A DNA stretch of 64,000 bases from Flavobacterium sp. (GTDB lineage: Bacteria; Bacteroidota; Bacteroidia; Flavobacteriales; Flavobacteriaceae). A program made the position numbers and the translations under genes. The stretch spans positions 1,052,151 to 1,116,150 of the forward strand of contig NZ_JAGIAV010000001.1 in assembly GCF_017744675.1 (NCBI RefSeq), in the 5' to 3' direction. The notes beneath the pieces are model-generated. The model did no database searches and had not been told where the DNA came from. It saw nothing but the letters and a program-made list of their open reading frames with translations. This document shows positions 1 to 8,735 of this stretch, in pieces. Each line of letters starts with the position of its first letter. Within the stretch, counting starts at the first letter, position 1.

Positions 1-1
1 A

Positions 2-2431
2 GATGCCGGAGACGGAAAGATGAAAGAGATTTCAGATTACATCTACGAAGGAGCCTTAGCCTTTCTAAAAGCCGAATATAAACTGTTAACCATCTTCGTA
101 ATTATTGCCAGTTTGGCTTTGGCAGGAATTACTTTTATTCCAGGAGTAAAAACTCATTTATTAATCGTAATAGCATTTATTTTTGGTGCATTCTTCTCTG
201 CTTTAGCAGGAAATATGGGAATGAAGATAGCCACTAAAACAAACGTTAGAACCACTCAAGCAGCTCGTTCAAGTTTGCCACAAGCATTAAAAGTTTCTTT
301 TGGCGGTGGAACCGTAATGGGACTTGGTGTTGCAGGTTTGGCTGTTTTAGGATTAACATCCTTTTTTATCATTTTCTTTAATCTTTTTTCTGGCGGAGTT
401 TGGAAAGATACAGATACTATGACTATTGTTTTAGAAACTCTTGCAGGATTTTCACTTGGAGCAGAATCAATCGCTTTGTTTGCGCGTGTTGGAGGTGGAA
501 TTTACACCAAAGCAGCCGATGTTGGTGCAGATTTAGTTGGTAAAGTTGAAGCAGGAATTCCTGAAGATGACCCTCGTAATCCAGCTACAATTGCAGATAA
601 CGTGGGTGATAACGTAGGAGATGTTGCGGGTATGGGAGCTGATTTATTCGGGTCTTATGTAGCGACCGTTCTTGCGGCAATGGTTTTAGGAAACTATGTA
701 ATAAAAGATATGGGCGGAAGTATTAACGATGCTTTCGGCGGAATTGGACCAATTTTACTTCCGATGGCAATTGCCGGTTTCGGAATTTTATTTTCAATCA
801 TTGGAACAACTTTAGTAAAAATAACAGATGACAATGCGAAAGAAGCGCAAGTTCAGAAAGCATTAAATATAGGAAACTGGGTTTCTATTGTTTTAACCGC
901 TGTGGCTTGTTTCTTTTTAGTTCAACACATGTTGCCAGAAACGATGCAAATGACTTTCTTCGGAGAAGGTTCTAAAGCCATTTCGTCAATGCGTGTTTTC
1001 TATGCCACATTAGTCGGATTGGTTGTTGGTGGAGCAATTTCATCTGTAACAGAATATTATACAGGATTAGGGACAAAACCAGTTTTGGCAATTGTTCAAA
1101 AATCATCTACAGGAGCAGGAACAAACGTAATTGCAGGTTTGGCAACAGGAATGATTTCTACTTTTCCAACCGTTTTATTGTTCGCAATCGCAATCTGGAT
1201 TTCTTATGTTTTAGCAGGATTCTATGGAGTAGCTTTGGCGGCTTCTGCAATGATGGCAACAACAGCAATGCAATTGGCAATCGATGCCTTCGGACCAATT
1301 TCTGACAACGCAGGAGGAATCGCAGAGATGAGCGAATTGCCAAAAGAAGTTCGCACAAGAACCGATATTTTAGATTCAGTAGGAAATACGACAGCAGCAA
1401 CAGGAAAAGGATTTGCAATTGCTTCTGCGGCTTTAACTTCATTAGCATTATTTGCAGCTTACGTAACTTTTACAGGAATCGACGGAATTAATATTTTTAA
1501 AGCACCAGTTTTAGCAATGCTATTTGTTGGAGGAATGATTCCGGTTGTTTTCTCTGCTTTGGCAATGAATTCTGTTGGAAAAGCAGCAATGGATATGGTG
1601 TACGAAGTTCGTCGCCAGTTCAAAGAAATTGCTGGAATTATGGAAGGAACAGGAAAACCAGAATACGGAAAATGTGTTGAGATTTCTACAAAAGCTGCTT
1701 TACGCGAAATGATGCTTCCAGGAATTTTAACGATTGGTTTTCCTATTGCAATTGTATTAATTGGGAAATTAGTTTACTCAGACAACAATCAGTTAATTGC
1801 TGAAATGTTAGGAGGATATATGGCTGGAGTTACCGTTTCTGGCGTACTTTGGGCAGTTTTCCAAAACAATGCTGGAGGTGCTTGGGATAATGCTAAAAAA
1901 TCTTTCGAAGCTGGAGTAATGATCAACGGAGAAATGACATACAAAGGTTCAGATGCCCATAAAGCTGCCGTAACAGGAGATACTGTTGGAGATCCTTTTA
2001 AAGATACTTCTGGTCCTTCAATGAATATCTTAATTAAATTAACTTGTTTGATTGGATTGGTAATTGCGCCAATTTTAGGAGAAGGCCATGCACCATCAGA
2101 TATTGCAGGAAAAGCTTCTTGCTGTGCTAAAACAGAAATGCATGCAGGAATGGCTAAATGCGGCGATATGTCTGGAATGACAAAAGAAGAATGTATTAAA
2201 ATGTGCAAAGAAAAAGGCTGTTCTGAAGAAGAAACAGCAAAATGTCTTGCACACTTTGATGCAACTGGAAAATACGCTCATTCAGAAAGCGAATCGGTTC
2301 GTGTTGAGGTTAAAAACATTAACGGAAAAACAACTGGAACCGTCACTAAAACAGTTGATGGCAAAACTACAACAGAAGTTTTTGAAGGAACTGAAGAAGA
2401 GGTTTTAGCAAAAGTTGAAGCTGCAAAATAA
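2..2431 (+). CDS. hppA: Membrane-bound ion-pumping pyrophosphatase, 5' end outside the window
   Basis: Integral membrane pyrophosphatase that couples PPi hydrolysis to H+ or Na+ export. The reading frame is open to the first base: codons for DAGDGK precede the ATG at 20, so that Met is internal and the gene starts upstream. Family motifs are present: GGGIYTKAADVGADLVGKVE, DDPRNPATIADNVGDNVGD, DAFGPISDNAGG and TGDTVGDPFKDTSGPS, among many hydrophobic helices. The GNTTAATGKG stretch has Ala where K+-independent enzymes carry Lys, so a K+-dependent type is inferred; the pumped ion is not settled. The C-terminus carries an unusual soluble tail of about 110 residues (from about 2085) with seven Cys plus several Met and His, then a Thr/Lys/Glu-rich end. 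Two hairpins follow the stop. Function is certain; the role of the tail is unknown. Confidence 0.95.
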   Translation, partial: DAGDGKMKEISDYIYEGALAFLKAEYKLLTIFVIIASLALAGITFIPGVKTHLLIVIAFIFGAFFSALAGNMGMKIATKTNVRTTQAARSSLPQALKVSFGGGTVMGLGVAGLAVLGLTSFFIIFFNLFSGGVWKDTDTMTIVLETLAGFSLGAESIALFARVGGGIYTKAADVGADLVGKVEAGIPEDDPRNPATIADNVGDNVGDVAGMGADLFGSYVATVLAAMVLGNYVIKDMGGSINDAFGGIGPILLPMAIAGFGILFSIIGTTLVKITDDNAKEAQVQKALNIGNWVSIVLTAVACFFLVQHMLPETMQMTFFGEGSKAISSMRVFYATLVGLVVGGAISSVTEYYTGLGTKPVLAIVQKSSTGAGTNVIAGLATGMISTFPTVLLFAIAIWISYVLAGFYGVALAASAMMATTAMQLAIDAFGPISDNAGGIAEMSELPKEVRTRTDILDSVGNTTAATGKGFAIASAALTSLALFAAYVTFTGIDGINIFKAPVLAMLFVGGMIPVVFSALAMNSVGKAAMDMVYEVRRQFKEIAGIMEGTGKPEYGKCVEISTKAALREMMLPGILTIGFPIAIVLIGKLVYSDNNQLIAEMLGGYMAGVTVSGVLWAVFQNNAGGAWDNAKKSFEAGVMINGEMTYKGSDAHKAAVTGDTVGDPFKDTSGPSMNILIKLTCLIGLVIAPILGEGHAPSDIAGKASCCAKTEMHAGMAKCGDMSGMTKEECIKMCKEKGCSEEETAKCLAHFDATGKYAHSESESVRVEVKNINGKTTGTVTKTVDGKTTTEVFEGTEEEVLAKVEAAK

Positions 2432-2432
2432 T

Positions 2433-2465
2433 AGCTTTGTCAAAGTTTAAAACTTTGACAAAGCT
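2433..2465. repeat. Palindrome after hppA
   Basis: A near-perfect inverted repeat with arms AGCTTTGTCAAAGTTT and AAACTTTGACAAAGCT starts two bases after the hppA stop. It has no U-run, so it is more likely an intergenic palindrome or 3'-end stabiliser than a terminator by itself. Confidence 0.6.
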
Positions 2466-2477
2466 TCTTAAAAGAAA

Positions 2478-2510
2478 AAGCCTCTAAATATATTTTTAGA
2501 GGCTTTTTTT
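2478..2510. terminator. Terminator between hppA and higA
   Basis: Hairpin with arms AAGCCTCTAAA and TTTAGAGGCTT followed by a T-run on the + strand that reaches the higA stop codon. The A-run on its left gives a U-tail on the minus strand too, so it probably terminates both convergent units. Confidence 0.8.
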
Positions 2511-2877
2511 ATGGAACTAAAGCATATTCTTTAATCAAAATTGAAGCTGGAATATGGAGCTTTTCTGTCAATACACGAATTTGTTTTATAGTTAATGCCC
2601 TCTTTCTATTGAACAATTCAGAAACTCTTGATCGGCTATTTAAAATAATTCCTAAATCGGCATCTGTCAATCCATTTTGCTCCATCATAAATTTAATCGC
2701 TTCAATAGGATCTGGATCTGGGATTGGATAATGAATTTGCTCATATTTTTCAATAAGCGTTACTAAGATATCTAATTCATCTCCTTCAATAGTATCTGGT
2801 TTTGCATTAAAAAGAACATTAACTCTTTCCAGCGCATTATTATAATCGTCTTCTGTTTTTATAGGTTTTATATCCAT
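2509..2877 (-). CDS. higA: HigA-type antitoxin (XRE-like DNA-binding)
   Basis: Antitoxin of a type II module, expected to neutralise the adjacent HigB toxin and to repress the operon. The protein has about 122 residues. The N-terminus is acidic and helical, and the second half reads as a Cro/C1-type helix-turn-helix (LTDADLGIILNSRSRVSELF, then RKRALTIKQIRVL). I start it at the ATG at 2877 (MDIKPIK); an in-frame TTG at 2886 would overlap the toxin stop and is less likely. The gap to the toxin stop is only 2 bases, so the two are translationally coupled, with toxin first as is usual for hig loci. A palindromic operator candidate lies upstream of higB. Confidence 0.85.
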   Translation of the reverse strand: MDIKPIKTEDDYNNALERVNVLFNAKPDTIEGDELDILVTLIEKYEQIHYPIPDPDPIEAIKFMMEQNGLTDADLGIILNSRSRVSELFNRKRALTIKQIRVLTEKLHIPASILIKEYALVP

Positions 2878-2879
2878 AA

Positions 2880-3176
2880 TTACCAATTTTTAATATCTTT
2901 TAAATCATCATATTCACTATGTGTTCCAACAAAAAGAATATAAACGATTTGCGTGTCGTAATTAATTTTTACAATTAAGCGATAATGATTTCCGCAAATA
3001 TTAAATACAACTTTATTGTTTCCGACAAAATCTGCAGTACCAAAAAAAGATTTTATAACATTTGAATTTGAAAAATTGTTTTTATCAAAGATTTGATACC
3101 AAGCTAACAATTGTTGCTTTGAATTTGGAAATCGCTCCCAAAAATTTTGCAATGTTCTTTTGGCTATTATTCTCAT
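2880..3176 (-). CDS. higB: HigB-type mRNA interferase toxin
   Basis: 98-residue RelE/HigB-superfamily toxin, expected to cleave mRNA on the ribosome. Recognisable stretches are MRIIAKRTLQNFWERFPNSK at the start, the strand GNNKVVFNICGNHYRLIVKI, and the end FVGTHSEYDDLKDIKNW with the conserved HxEYD of the HigB_toxin family. It is the first gene of the higBA unit, 2 bases ahead of higA. A TAnnTTTG promoter element and a TTTCCC/GGGAAA palindrome lie just upstream, which fits autoregulation by HigA. The module looks complete. Confidence 0.87.
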   Translation of the reverse strand: MRIIAKRTLQNFWERFPNSKQQLLAWYQIFDKNNFSNSNVIKSFFGTADFVGNNKVVFNICGNHYRLIVKINYDTQIVYILFVGTHSEYDDLKDIKNW

Positions 3177-3187
3177 AATTACTTCGG

Positions 3188-3219
3188 CAAATATAATAAA
3201 AATTTCCCAAAACGGGAAA
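3188..3219 (-). promoter_or_regulatory. higBA promoter and palindromic operator candidate
   Basis: On the minus strand a TATATTTG box (3195 to 3188) matches the Bacteroidota -7 consensus TAnnTTTG, 11 bases before the higB ATG. Immediately upstream is the inverted repeat TTTCCC-5-GGGAAA (3203-3219), placed where a HigA dimer would block RNA polymerase. No clean -33 TTG at the standard spacing is visible. Confidence 0.55.
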
Positions 3220-3273
3220 AACGATTTATCTGTGCAAAAGTAAGAAAATAATTATATTTACTATTAAGGTTAC

Positions 3274-3307
3274 AAAAAAAGCCCCTAAAAATTATTTTAG
3301 AGGCTTT
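3274..3307 (-). terminator. Terminator of the kinase operon
   Basis: Read on the minus strand, arms AGCCTCTAAAAT and ATTTTTAGGGGCT form a hairpin followed by a run of seven T. It lies about 35 bases after the stop of the deoxynucleoside kinase gene. Confidence 0.8.
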
Positions 3308-3342
3308 GTTTTTATTTTCGTATAAATCTGTGCAATTTGTGT

Positions 3343-3957
3343 TTAAAATAACCCGTTTAGCTCGGCATCAATTTTATTAATGATGTTTCCTAAATCTTCA
3401 GGATTGTCAACAAAATTGATATTGTCAACATCAATAATTAGTAATTTTCCTTTAGTATAAGTCTGAATCCAAGCTTCGTATCTTTCGTTCAAACGGCTTA
3501 AATAATCGATAGAAATAGAGTTCTCATATTCACGTCCGCGTTTGTGAATCTGGCCTACTAAATTTGGGATAGAACTTCTTAAATAAATCAATAAATCTGG
3601 AGCTTTAACCAGAGATTCCATTAATTCGAACAAAGACGTGTAATTTTCAAAATCACGGCTTGTCATTAATCCCATTGCATATAAGTTCGGAGCGAAGATA
3701 TGCGCATCTTCATAAATCGTTCTGTCTTGAATGATTTTTTTTCCGCTTTCGCGAATTTGCTGCACTTGACGAAAACGGCTGTTAAGGAAATAAATCTGAA
3801 GATTAAATGACCAGCGTTCCATCTGATGGTAGAAATCATCCAAGTACGGATTATCAACTACATCTTCATAATGAGGTTCCCATTTGAAATGTTTCGCCAA
3901 TAATTTGGTCAGAGTAGTTTTTCCTGCGCCTATGTTTCCTGCTATTGCTATGTGCAT
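3343..3957 (-). CDS. Deoxynucleoside kinase (dNK/dGK-dAK family)
   Basis: 204-residue cytoplasmic kinase that phosphorylates deoxynucleosides in nucleotide salvage. The N-terminal Walker A is GNIGAGKTT (about residues 7-15). A QDRTIYED motif (the family's ERS/DRT site, about residue 78) and an arginine-rich lid-like stretch around IHKRGREYENSI follow. The length fits the bacterial dNK family. Its ATG overlaps the stop of the upstream secreted-protein gene by one base (TAATG), so the two are co-translated. Exact substrate (dA, dG or other) cannot be read from the sequence. Confidence 0.9.
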   Translation of the reverse strand: MHIAIAGNIGAGKTTLTKLLAKHFKWEPHYEDVVDNPYLDDFYHQMERWSFNLQIYFLNSRFRQVQQIRESGKKIIQDRTIYEDAHIFAPNLYAMGLMTSRDFENYTSLFELMESLVKAPDLLIYLRSSIPNLVGQIHKRGREYENSISIDYLSRLNERYEAWIQTYTKGKLLIIDVDNINFVDNPEDLGNIINKIDAELNGLF

Positions 3958-4760
3958 TACGGTGTTACGATTTTATAATTTGATATATCTGTAGTTGTAA
4001 AAATAGATAAAATTTGGTCTTTGTAATAAAAATTGTCAAAGGTTTTTTCTAAAATTTTAATCTCAGAAATTACCTCTGGGTTTGACTTATTAATACCTTT
4101 AAAATACAGCAAACGATTCTTGCTAAAAAGATATTGCGAAGGACTAACAATTGCAATTTTATCAAAATCGGCTACTTTTCCTAATGTCGTTATTTTTCCA
4201 AAAATGTCACAAGAAAATCCGTTGTTTTTCTTGTCAATCCAATAGAAAGTATTAAAATCGGTCTGATAATACTGAATGGTTTCTGTGAGCGGAATTGAAA
4301 CCGTTTTGTATTCATTTTTTAAATAATCAAAAAGACCAATTTGCTGATTTAGGGCATTATAAATCCATAACTGATTTTGAGTAGACATTCCGATTGCACT
4401 AACCACAATTGGAGTCGTATTCTGTGAAAAATTAATCTCAGTCATTTTATTTAATTGATTGTCCAATAAAACAACACTATTGAAATCTTCGTAAAACAAA
4501 ACAATTTTTAGCGGATTCTGAAGATCAACTTTCGTAATTTTTCCTAAAGAGACATTCTTGTATTCTAAAATTTCTTTCCCTTTAACTTTACTAAAAACAT
4601 TATTAGTTATCTGATACGAATATCCGAAAGCGTCATATCCTAAAAATTCATCAGAAGTATTTTTATACTGTGAGATTAAAGACGGATTTATGCTCAAATC
4701 CTGTGCTGAAATCGCATAGAAAGTACAGCAAAGAAACAAGGAGAATAAAAATTTTTGCAT
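3957..4760 (-). CDS. Secreted protein of unknown function, propeller-like
   Basis: About 267 residues starting MQKFLFSLFLCCTFYAISAQ, a signal peptide ending in the ISAQ typical of this phylum; I prefer this Met over one four codons upstream because it puts the basic residue just before the hydrophobic core. The mature part is beta-rich, with repeating short strands (NQLWIYNALNQQIGLFDYL, FNTFYWIDKKNNG) that resemble beta-propeller blades, but no catalytic motif is visible. It is coupled to the downstream deoxynucleoside kinase by a 1-base stop/start overlap, a pairing I cannot explain functionally. Confidence 0.75.
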   Translation of the reverse strand: MQKFLFSLFLCCTFYAISAQDLSINPSLISQYKNTSDEFLGYDAFGYSYQITNNVFSKVKGKEILEYKNVSLGKITKVDLQNPLKIVLFYEDFNSVVLLDNQLNKMTEINFSQNTTPIVVSAIGMSTQNQLWIYNALNQQIGLFDYLKNEYKTVSIPLTETIQYYQTDFNTFYWIDKKNNGFSCDIFGKITTLGKVADFDKIAIVSPSQYLFSKNRLLYFKGINKSNPEVISEIKILEKTFDNFYYKDQILSIFTTTDISNYKIVTP

Positions 4761-4914
4761 GGTTCTATGCATTATAAATCGATTTACAAGAGCACCAAAT
4801 TACAAAAACTCTCCTTAAAATTTCAATTTTGGCAATTAAACCTTTTTTAAATCTAGTAGTCTAAAAAATAGGCAGTTCTATCTATGTCTTAATCCCATTA
4901 ATATATTTAGTTTC

Positions 4915-4942
4915 TTGAATTTTAAAATAAATAATACATTTG
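4915..4942 (+). promoter_or_regulatory. Promoter of the GLPGLI gene
   Basis: TTG at 4915-4917, 17 bases, then TACATTTG at 4935-4942: an exact TTG/TAnnTTTG Bacteroidota promoter. Transcription would start near 4948, leaving a leader of about 37 bases. Confidence 0.7.
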
Positions 4943-4984
4943 AATGTAAGTTTTGTCGGATATACTCACTTTAAAGAAAATAGA

Positions 4985-5872
4985 ATGAAAAAAATATTTT
5001 TTTATATGACCTTAATGCTTGTTTCTACTCAAATTCAAGCACAAAAAGATTTTCAGGGAATGGCTGTTTACGAGTCAAAAACCCAAGCGCCAAAGTTTGA
5101 AGGAATGCGCGGAAACAGAGATATCACTCCAGAAATGCAGAAAAATATGGAAGAGCGTATGAAAAAAATGCTCGAAAAAACATTCATTTTAAACTTCGAT
5201 AAAGCAGCATCCATTTATAAAGAAGAAGAAAAACTAGAAGCTCCCGGGCAGCAGCAAGGAGGTTTTAGAATGATGTTTGGTTCGCTCACAGGTGGCGGAG
5301 GGACTTTTTATAAAGATGTAAAAACAAAAACATATACCGTAGATAAAGAGTTTATGGGTAAAGAATTTCTCGTTGTCGATTCGCTACCAAAATTAAATTG
5401 GAAATTAGAACAAGAAACCAAACAAATTGGCGGTTACAATTGCTTTAAAGCCACAGCAGTAAAGCAGGCCAGTAAAACCGATTTTAGAAACTTCAGACCT
5501 AAAAACAACGATGATAAAAAGGATGAAGCTAAAAAGACTTCAGGGGATACTAAAACTAATTTTACAGACAATTTCGAAATCCCAAAAGAAATTGTAGTAA
5601 CTGCCTGGTATACTCCAGAAATTCCTATTAATCAAGGTCCAGAAAATTACTGGGGACTTCCGGGGTTAATTTTAGAAATCAATGATGGAACAACTACCAT
5701 TTTGTGTTCGAAAATTGTTTTGAATGCAAAAGATAAAGTCGAAATAAAACCTTCTAAAAAAGGAAAAGTGGTTTCTCAGAAAGAATATGATGAAACAGTA
5801 ATTAAGAAAATGGAGGAATTTAGAGAAATGAACCGTGGTCGTGCAGGCGGACCGCCACCAATGGGAAGATAA
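4985..5872 (+). CDS. GLPGLI family secreted protein
   Basis: About 295 residues. The signal peptide MKKIFFYMTLMLVSTQIQAQ fixes the start at 4985; a TTG 45 bases upstream would lie within the promoter. The family signature GLPGLI is present in NYWGLPGLILEINDG, next to the characteristic WYTPEIPINQGPENYWG segment. The C-terminus is GRAGGPPPMGR. GLPGLI proteins are Bacteroidota-specific, exported and of unknown biochemistry, usually paired with an outer-membrane receptor as here (next gene 93 bases downstream). The Met/Lys-rich region near residues 40-70 is an expected variable part. Confidence 0.9.
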   Translation: MKKIFFYMTLMLVSTQIQAQKDFQGMAVYESKTQAPKFEGMRGNRDITPEMQKNMEERMKKMLEKTFILNFDKAASIYKEEEKLEAPGQQQGGFRMMFGSLTGGGGTFYKDVKTKTYTVDKEFMGKEFLVVDSLPKLNWKLEQETKQIGGYNCFKATAVKQASKTDFRNFRPKNNDDKKDEAKKTSGDTKTNFTDNFEIPKEIVVTAWYTPEIPINQGPENYWGLPGLILEINDGTTTILCSKIVLNAKDKVEIKPSKKGKVVSQKEYDETVIKKMEEFREMNRGRAGGPPPMGR

Positions 5873-5877
5873 TATCT

Positions 5878-5950
5878 TCAAAATTCCAATTTTTCAAAAT
5901 CCAAATTCCAAATTGCTTCACCTGTTGGCTTTCGCTCGGGTCCAAACTTT
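5878..5950. repeat. Intergenic low-complexity repeat
   Basis: Tandem-like copies of a CCAATTTTT / CCAAATTCCAAATT unit followed by a CTGTTGGCTTTCGCTCGGGT stretch. It sits between the GLPGLI gene and its partner and has no coding sense. Units of this kind recur between genes in Flavobacterium (recalled, not checked). Confidence 0.5.
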
Positions 5951-5964
5951 CAATATTCTTACTA

Positions 5965-8652
5965 ATGAATAAGATACTCTTTGTATTTGCCTTACTTTTT
6001 ACTTCGATATGCTTTTCTCAAAGTGTCCGTTTTGATGGTTTTATTCAGGATGGGCAGAAAAATCCATTGGAAATGGCTAATATTATGGCAATTAATAACG
6101 GCACAAAAGCAATGGATTCGTACGGAATTACGAATGATAAGGGAAAGTTTCAGCTGACTTTAAAACCGAATACCGCTTATACGATCAAGGTGAGTTATTT
6201 GGGAATGAAATCTAAGGAAATCGCAATTGCTACCAAATCTGAAAACATGACTCAGAATGTTGTTTTGGATGGTGCGGGAATAGAATTGGAAGGAGTTGAA
6301 ATTGTCCGTGAAATGCCTGTTTCGATAAAAGGAGATACAATTGTTTATAATGCAGATTCATTTAAATCGGGAACTGAAAAAAAGCTGGAAGATGTTTTGA
6401 AAAAATTGCCTGGAGTTGAGGTAAATGCCGACGGAGAAATCGAAGTGGAAGGAAAAAAAGTGAGCAAATTGATGGTGGAGGGAAAAGACTTTTTTGACGG
6501 AGACACCAAATTAGGCGTTAAAAATATTCCAGCAGATGCTATTGATAAAGTTCAGGTTTTGCGAAATTATAATGAAGTTAGTGCACTGAAAGGTCTTGAA
6601 AACGATCAGGATAATGTAGCGATGAACATCAAACTGAAAGAAGGAAAAAAGAACTTTTGGTTTGGCGATGTTACCGCAGGAATTGGCGTTGCAGAATTGG
6701 ACAGCCGTTATATCATTAACCCAAAATTATTCTATTACAGTCCAAAATACAGTATTAATTTAATTACCAATTTTAATAATATTGGAGAGCTTCCGCTTAC
6801 TGCACAAGATTATTTTAAGTTCACGGGTGGATTTAAAAACATGATGAAAAAAGGAGGAAGCAATTTTAATGTTTCTTCAAATGATTTAGGAATTTCATTA
6901 TTGCGTAATAATAGAGCAAAAGAAATCGAAACCAAATTTGGTGCAACAAACTTTGCTTATTCTGTCAATAAAGCTTGGAATATTAGCGGTTTCGGAATTC
7001 TTTCAACGTCAAAAACAGATTTAGAAACCAAATCTCAAACTACGATTTTAGATTCTGGAGATCAACAGAAACGTGATGAAAATACCAATCAAAAGAATAA
7101 TTTAGGACTTTTTAAACTGAGTTCGACTTACAAACCAAATGATAAATTTCAGTTTGATTATGACATCTTAACCAAGCTGTCAAAACAGAATGAAGATACA
7201 GATTTGCTTCGTGAATCGGTTGTAAATGATGTTTCAGCAGTTGAAACTATTTTAACTCAAAAGAAACAAGATCCAACTTCGATCAATCAAAATTTGAGTT
7301 TGTATTATACGCAGAGCAGTAAAAATATTTTTGCTTTTGAAATGCAGCATTTGTATCAAGACGAAAATCCGTTTTACAATGCCAACTTAAGGACACAGCC
7401 TTTTGATTTGTCAGGATATATTTCTGGGCAGAACAGAAACGATTTAAATCAGGATCGTTTTGTGAAAACCAATAAACTAGATGCCAAATTGGATTACTAT
7501 TATATGGTAACTCCAAAAAGCAATATCAACATTACATTAGGAAATACGTATTCGTATCAGAACTTTAATTCTCATATTTTCCAAATGTTGGACAATGGAA
7601 CAAAAAATGATTTGAACGATGCTCAAAATAATAATGATGTCGATTATAGTTTTAATGACGCGTTTCTAGGTTTTCATTATAAAATTCTAACAGGAAAATT
7701 TACGTTTACTCCTGGAGTAAGCCTGCACACCTATCAAATGACAAACGGGCAATTGGGAACTGATTATTCTCAGAATTTTGTAAAAGTATTGCCGGATTTC
7801 TTTGCCTTATATCAAATCAAAAAATCGGAAACGCTTACGTATAATTTCTCTCTAACCAACGATTTTACCGATATTAATCAGTTGGCTGCGGGTTATATTT
7901 TATCAGATTATAGCAGTTTGTTTCGTGGAAATCGTTTCTTAGAAAATGCCACTTCACAAGTGCATTCGCTTCGTTATTTTAAATATAATATGTTCAATTT
8001 TGAAAACATATTTGCCAATGCCACTTATACAAGAAAAGTAGATGCCATTAAAACAAAAGCCAATTTTGACGGAATTAATCAATCTTCTGTTCCGTATAAT
8101 TCTAATTTGGCCGATGAGACTTTTACAGGAATGGGAAATTACGGGCGTTCGTTTTTAAAGAATTATAAAGCTTCTGCAAATGCTAGTTTTAACTGGTCAA
8201 AATTTAATAATATTCAGAATAACCAATTGTCGACCACAGAAAGTTTTAGTCAAAGTTATACCGTAAAAGCTTCAACAAATTATAAGAACCTTCCCAATAT
8301 CGAATTTGGATATAATCTTTTGATTAATAAATACAGTGGTTCAACTTTTTATACCGATAAACCATTTGCAAGATTAGACTATTATTTCTTAGATAGTTTT
8401 TCTTTTGTGTCGGAATATGAATTCTATCATTATTATAATGCGGATAAAAGTGTCGACAACGAATATGATTTCTTAAGTGCCAGTTTGGTTTACCAGAAAA
8501 AAAACAGCAAATGGGAATATAAAATTTCGGCAACCAATTTGCTAAATACCACATATTTAAACGACGACAGTTTTTCACAGTTCTCTACAAGAGTTTCCCA
8601 ATATACCGTTCAGCCGCGTTACATCATATTTTCGATGAAATATAATTTGTAG
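5965..8652 (+). CDS. Outer-membrane beta-barrel protein with carboxypeptidase-like N-domain
   Basis: 895 residues. A signal peptide (MNKILFVFALLFTSICFSQ) is followed by a carboxypeptidase-regulatory-like domain (about 20-110, FDGFIQDGQKNPLEMANIMA), a plug-like segment (LEDVLKKLPGVEVNADGEIEVEGKKVSKLMVEGKDFFDGD in pieces, about 140-215) and a long aromatic-rich barrel ending with a typical C-terminal strand (YIIFSMKYNL). It resembles TonB-dependent receptors of the OMP_b-brl_3 group. Its substrate is unknown; pairing with the GLPGLI gene is the usual genomic context. Confidence 0.88.
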   Translation: MNKILFVFALLFTSICFSQSVRFDGFIQDGQKNPLEMANIMAINNGTKAMDSYGITNDKGKFQLTLKPNTAYTIKVSYLGMKSKEIAIATKSENMTQNVVLDGAGIELEGVEIVREMPVSIKGDTIVYNADSFKSGTEKKLEDVLKKLPGVEVNADGEIEVEGKKVSKLMVEGKDFFDGDTKLGVKNIPADAIDKVQVLRNYNEVSALKGLENDQDNVAMNIKLKEGKKNFWFGDVTAGIGVAELDSRYIINPKLFYYSPKYSINLITNFNNIGELPLTAQDYFKFTGGFKNMMKKGGSNFNVSSNDLGISLLRNNRAKEIETKFGATNFAYSVNKAWNISGFGILSTSKTDLETKSQTTILDSGDQQKRDENTNQKNNLGLFKLSSTYKPNDKFQFDYDILTKLSKQNEDTDLLRESVVNDVSAVETILTQKKQDPTSINQNLSLYYTQSSKNIFAFEMQHLYQDENPFYNANLRTQPFDLSGYISGQNRNDLNQDRFVKTNKLDAKLDYYYMVTPKSNINITLGNTYSYQNFNSHIFQMLDNGTKNDLNDAQNNNDVDYSFNDAFLGFHYKILTGKFTFTPGVSLHTYQMTNGQLGTDYSQNFVKVLPDFFALYQIKKSETLTYNFSLTNDFTDINQLAAGYILSDYSSLFRGNRFLENATSQVHSLRYFKYNMFNFENIFANATYTRKVDAIKTKANFDGINQSSVPYNSNLADETFTGMGNYGRSFLKNYKASANASFNWSKFNNIQNNQLSTTESFSQSYTVKASTNYKNLPNIEFGYNLLINKYSGSTFYTDKPFARLDYYFLDSFSFVSEYEFYHYYNADKSVDNEYDFLSASLVYQKKNSKWEYKISATNLLNTTYLNDDSFSQFSTRVSQYTVQPRYIIFSMKYNL

Positions 8653-8735
8653 TATTTTCGTTGCTAATTTTGTGATTTGTTTAATGAAGAATCAAATATC
8701 TTTGTGTTATATTAATAATGACAAAAAACGTAATC

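Noticed and set aside
1789..2208. 139-codon antisense ORF in hppA
   Set aside because: Lies fully opposite conserved pyrophosphatase motifs.
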